64,000 nt of DNA. Origin: Dermanyssus gallinae. Its lineage: Eukaryota > Arthropoda > Arachnida > Mesostigmata > Dermanyssidae. Shown here in pieces: positions 61,673-64,000 of the stretch. A model generated the notes under the pieces. The model did not search any database. It was not told the DNA's origin and saw nothing but the letters and a program-made list of their open reading frames with translations. Made by a program: the position numbers and the translations under genes. The stretch spans positions 1-64,000 of the forward strand of contig QVRM01002469.1 in NCBI GenBank assembly GCA_003439945.1, given 5' to 3'. The number at the start of each line of letters is the position of its first letter. The first letter of the stretch is position 1.

Positions 61673-62042
61673 CGACCTTTCTTCGACTGCTCCTTCGGCA
61701 GAAAGCGAGAGGTGAAGCTGTTGCTGGGGCGGCGCGGGTTGGGTGACAGCAACGAGGCGCGTTTGCGGCTCGAGCTCGGATGATGAGGCGAGGAGGACGG
61801 GGTTGTCCGCTCCGCCGCTCGGCGTGACTCGACCGAGGTGGAGACGGACGCGTATGCGGCAGGAATCCCGGAGGTAAACACGGCGGTCCTGGGAACGACA
61901 AAATCGGGATTGGCGGTGGACGGGTGGGCGTAGCGGTGGTGGTGTGTGCGGGAAGACGCCTGCTCCAGCTCGGCGAACTGCAGGAGGCTCTCCTTAATCT
62001 GATGCATGATGCAGGCGTCGAAGAAGTCGTACTTACGACCGG
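61363..62042 (-). CDS. jing: jing/AEBP2 orthologue, exon after the zinc fingers (DFFD block)
   Basis: Starts after an acceptor CCACTAG (phase 1) with AGRKYDFFDACIMHQIKESL, matching the PHDFFDAQTLDAI-type block that follows the basic segment in AEBP2. It continues as disordered Ser/Pro/Arg-rich sequence (VVPRTAVFTSGIPAAYASVS, then SFTSRFLPKEQSKK). Beyond about 61675 the composition in this frame becomes unconvincing, while the frame at 61173-61670 reads better (SEPAPPPPPPLYALLPSPAAE, later SGFDASDAPSPSEIDD). An undetected indel or intron probably lies near 61675. The LLxW...DVWVNESE region of vertebrate AEBP2 is not seen. Confidence 0.7.
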
Positions 62043-62120
62043 CTAGTGGCGCACAAACGAAACATTCAACAACAACAACAACAACAACAACGACAACAAC
62101 GGCAACAACAGGGACAATCG
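62043..62120. repeat. (CAA)n run in a jing intron
   Basis: CAA/CGA triplets at about 62068-62110, just upstream (minus strand) of the DFFD exon. They provide a GT-rich tract before its acceptor. Confidence 0.7.
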
Positions 62121-62408
62121 TAATGAACGTTAGCTGAACAATCCCCGTTCGAGCGGAAACATCCGTGAATAAAACTGTGAGTGTGTGCATTTCATTCGGC
62201 AAGCATGCCACGATAGAGGACTTAGGTAAACAAGCCCACGGTATCATTTTATCAACGAGGCGCAGTAGGAAGTCAAGGAGCGAAAACACGATAGTACAGC
62301 ACCTTTATCGGACAAAGTACTAAGTACATGCAATGATTCAATGTAGGTCTGGTTGAGACGGTTTTTGGTTAAAACAAAGAAAGCCATACGGTAACGTAGC
62401 GTTTGGGC

Positions 62409-62409
<1 letters not shown>

Positions 62410-62446
<37 letters not shown>
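62410..62446. repeat. (TA)n array in a jing intron
   Basis: TA run in the 544-bp intron between the third-finger exon and the DFFD exon. Confidence 0.95.
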
Positions 62447-62448
<2 letters not shown>

Positions 62449-62586
62449 AAGAATATATACCAAATTCAATACAGCTACAGCTAATGGAAGCGCTTGTTAA
62501 ATTTCACTGAGCAATATATGAGCAGTCAATGTTTGCATTGTAATCAATATGGATAAAGGCATGGTACTCAAGCAGGCTGAACTCAC

Positions 62587-62738
62587 CTTGCATTTTGCTG
62601 TGTTGACGTAGCAGTCGTTTCCTCTTGGCGAGTTTAAGTAGCTGATTTTGGCCTTTAAGTGGAGCATCATTTTTTAACTTGGCGTTCTTCTCAAAATGGG
62701 AGTTTACATGTGCTTCTAAAAGTGACTTTGTTGAGAAT
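62587..62738 (-). CDS. jing: jing/AEBP2 orthologue, exon completing zinc finger 3 plus basic segment
   Basis: Acceptor TTTACAG, donor CAAG|GTGAGT. With the previous exon it completes finger 3: CIVDGCPQ|RFSTKSLLEAHVNSH, spacing C-x4-C-x12-H-x3-H. It then runs into a lysine/arginine-rich stretch, KLAKRKRLLRQHSKMQ. In vertebrate AEBP2 the equivalent basic (KR) segment after the fingers supports nucleosome binding by PRC2. Splice phases (2 in, 1 out) fit both neighbours. Confidence 0.92.
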
Positions 62739-62857
62739 CTGTAAAGCATGCCGAACAAACATATGTTGAAAGACATGCACGCTTGACATAATGTTATTGA
62801 AATAAATCTGAATAATATATCTGATATGGAATGCAATCATTATTGACTAACCTAATG

Positions 62858-62869
62858 AATATATAAATA

Positions 62870-62905
<36 letters not shown>
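62858..62905. repeat. (TA)n array in a jing intron
   Basis: TA run in the 228-bp intron between the two zinc-finger exons. Confidence 0.9.
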
Positions 62906-62907
<2 letters not shown>

Positions 62908-62966
62908 ATATATATATTAGTAATAGAAAAAGCAAGGCTAATTGAAGGTAGAGCTTTATTTCTAAC

Positions 62967-63069
62967 CTTTGTGGGCATCCGTCGACGATGCATTTGAGGG
63001 GCTTGCTTCGGGAATGCTTAAAACGTGCTGCTCGAGCCAATGCTTCAGCGTCGACGGGACGTTAAATAC
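62967..63069 (-). CDS. jing: jing/AEBP2 orthologue, exon with end of finger 2 and start of finger 3; carries a frame break
   Basis: Acceptor TTTCAG, donor AAAG|GTTAG. The first half reads VFNVPSTLKHWLEQHVLS, directly matching AEBP2 VYNTPSTSQSWLQRHMLT in finger 2. The second half reads HSRSKPLKCIVDGCPQ, matching HSGDKPFKC of finger 3, but only in a shifted frame. One base is missing between 63015 and 63016. With it restored, the second zinc-binding His of finger 2 and the correct phase into the next exon both return (103 bp observed, 104 needed). As given, the exon would destroy fingers 2 and 3. An assembly error is the likeliest cause. The gene's product is expected to be a PRC2 accessory protein in the nucleus. 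Confidence 0.9.
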
Positions 63070-63217
63070 CTGAAAGCATACCAGGTGTTGCTTATTCATT
63101 TCTGCAGTACAGTAAGGCGTCCTTAGACAATTTCCGGTCTCCGGTTGTGTTGACTACGATCTGATGAGACACACGAGGAGTCAGTATAATACAATATGTT
63201 TATAACTGATAAGTGTA

Positions 63218-63252
63218 TGTATATATATATATAATATATATATCTATATATA
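63218..63252. repeat. (TA)n array in a jing intron
   Basis: TA run with TCTA variant in the 220-bp intron between the first two zinc-finger exons. All three short jing introns in this window carry a TA array. Confidence 0.85.
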
Positions 63253-63289
63253 TGTACAGACAAATAGATACATGAAAAAAGCTCCTTAC

Positions 63290-63496
63290 TTTGCAGCTTT
63301 CCCAGAGGCAAACGAAGGGACCCGTTTCGCCCTGGGTGGCGACATGCGCATCGGCGATATGATCGGCGATCTCGAAATCTTTGCGGGCAGAGAATGTGCA
63401 TTCCTTCCAGCGACAGAAGAGAACCGCAAACCTTGCCGGGGGCGCACCACACATCGTCTCATCGAAGTGGATGCCGTAACCGCCGTCGTTGAGGTA
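63290..63496 (-). CDS. jing: jing/AEBP2 orthologue, exon with zinc finger 1 and start of finger 2
   Basis: Reads YLNDGGYGIHFDETMCGAPP, then finger 1 (CRWKECTFSARKDFEIADH...H, spacing C-x4-C-x12-H-x4-H), a QGETGPFVCLWESCK linker and the first half of finger 2. The donor is CAAA|GTAAGG. Vertebrate AEBP2 and Drosophila jing share the paired C-W-C fingers and the FVCLWxxCKV junction, which is also an exon boundary here. The 5' limit at 63496 rests on a weak TTGTAG acceptor. An indel joining it directly to the upstream open frame is equally possible. Jing/AEBP2 binds DNA and stabilises PRC2, and in flies acts in CNS midline, tracheal and border cells. Confidence 0.9.
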
Positions 63497-63995
63497 CTAC
63501 AACACGTGTACGAGATGTCGTTTTACTACTGGTGAATGCCGGCGTAGCAAAAGGCGTAGACATTGTACCGAATAGTAGTAGTAGTGTAGAAGTAGTGGCA
63601 CCCGCCTCAATGGGCGCAAATGTGGCAGTCAAGGTAGCAAAGGTCAATGGGGAAGATGGTGCCGGCGGCTGACGGGACAGGCAGTGGGAGGCGACGAGGC
63701 GTTGAGGCTCAGATGAAGGCTTCTTCACAATGGACGCGCCTGATGAGCGAGCCTGTAAGGGGCTCGACTCCGGCGTCGACGGCGTCCTTTTGGCAGTGAT
63801 TTGGAGCTGTGTTGGGGCTAAGTCTGGCCTTTGTTGCTGTGCCTCCCGACAAGTGGCCGCTGTGGCAACTTCGCCATGACGACGATCGTCTTCGTCATTG
63901 TCTTGTTGGTCTTGGTGCTGCTCCTCAACTCCAAGACCCTCTTCGTTGTTGTCGCTATCGGAGGAGGCGGCGGTGGCGGGCCGCTGTTGGCCTCG
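63459..63995 (-). CDS. jing: jing/AEBP2 orthologue, upstream disordered acidic region (partial)
   Basis: A frame open from about 63995 to 63459 encodes an acidic, Gln-rich stretch (SDSDNNEEGLGVEEQHQDQQ, then NDEDDRR), then Ser/Thr/Pro-rich sequence (RTPSTPESSPLQARSSGAS, LTATFAPIEAGATTST). It is typical of the disordered part before the fingers in jing/AEBP2. It overlaps the zinc-finger exon in a different frame at its end, so the true boundary lies between about 63496 and 63560. The gene continues past position 64000. Confidence 0.6.
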   Translation of the reverse strand, partial: RGQQRPATAASSDSDNNEEGLGVEEQHQDQQDNDEDDRRHGEVATAATCREAQQQRPDLAPTQLQITAKRTPSTPESSPLQARSSGASIVKKPSSEPQRLVASHCLSRQPPAPSSPLTFATLTATFAPIEAGATTSTLLLLFGTMSTPFATPAFTSSKTTSRTRVVVPQRRRLRHPLR

Positions 63996-64000
63996 TCAAT

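Overview
The window is animal nuclear DNA, most likely from an arthropod. A mite or tick is possible, but nothing here fixes the species. The evidence is spliced genes with GT-AG introns, orthologues of the arthropod/vertebrate genes jing/AEBP2 and NPDC1 (cab-1), and several families of non-LTR retrotransposons and mariner-type DNA transposons. About forty (TA)n arrays and many trinucleotide runs are scattered through the sequence. Most open frames are products of simple repeats and are left out.

Layout. (1) 0-2.4 kb: a probable last exon of an unidentified RG-rich protein at 1354-1544, followed by trinucleotide-rich sequence. (2) 2.5-24 kb: mostly non-coding, with TA arrays, a tandem duplication (5.35-5.89 kb), four retrotransposon remnants (11.6, 12.7-13.6, 16.7-17.4 and 19.3-19.8 kb) and a tRNA-like element (21.7 kb). 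(3) 24.66-52.83 kb, plus strand: a five-exon NPDC1-family gene encoding a predicted 264-residue type I membrane protein. Exon 1 (signal peptide) lies about 24 kb upstream of the other exons and is joined to them by compatible splice phase only. (4) Inside that long first intron: LINE copies (25.5, 31.6-32.9 and 35.7-36.2 kb), one of them with a clean 13-bp target-site duplication, a deleted mariner with both terminal repeats (37.06-37.88 kb), a tRNA-derived SINE (41.3 kb), two more transposase relics (43.8-44.8 and 46.1-46.6 kb), a 1069-bp fold-back element (44.86-45.93 kb) and a local tandem duplication (47.9-48.6 kb). (5) 53-59.5 kb: intergenic repeats. (6) 60.4-64.0 kb, minus strand: the 3' part of a jing/AEBP2 orthologue, the PRC2 accessory zinc-finger protein, with three C2H2 fingers and the following basic/DFFD region. 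Its 5' part lies beyond the window.

NPDC1 and jing point towards each other and have no evident functional link. The main caution is that the jing exons carry at least one clear reading-frame break inside a conserved zinc finger (about 63015) and further apparent frame changes. This suggests base-level assembly errors, or less likely a decayed copy. I found no CRISPR array, bacterial operon or other system-like cluster. The most unusual structure is the fold-back element sitting in a TA array beside transposase relics.
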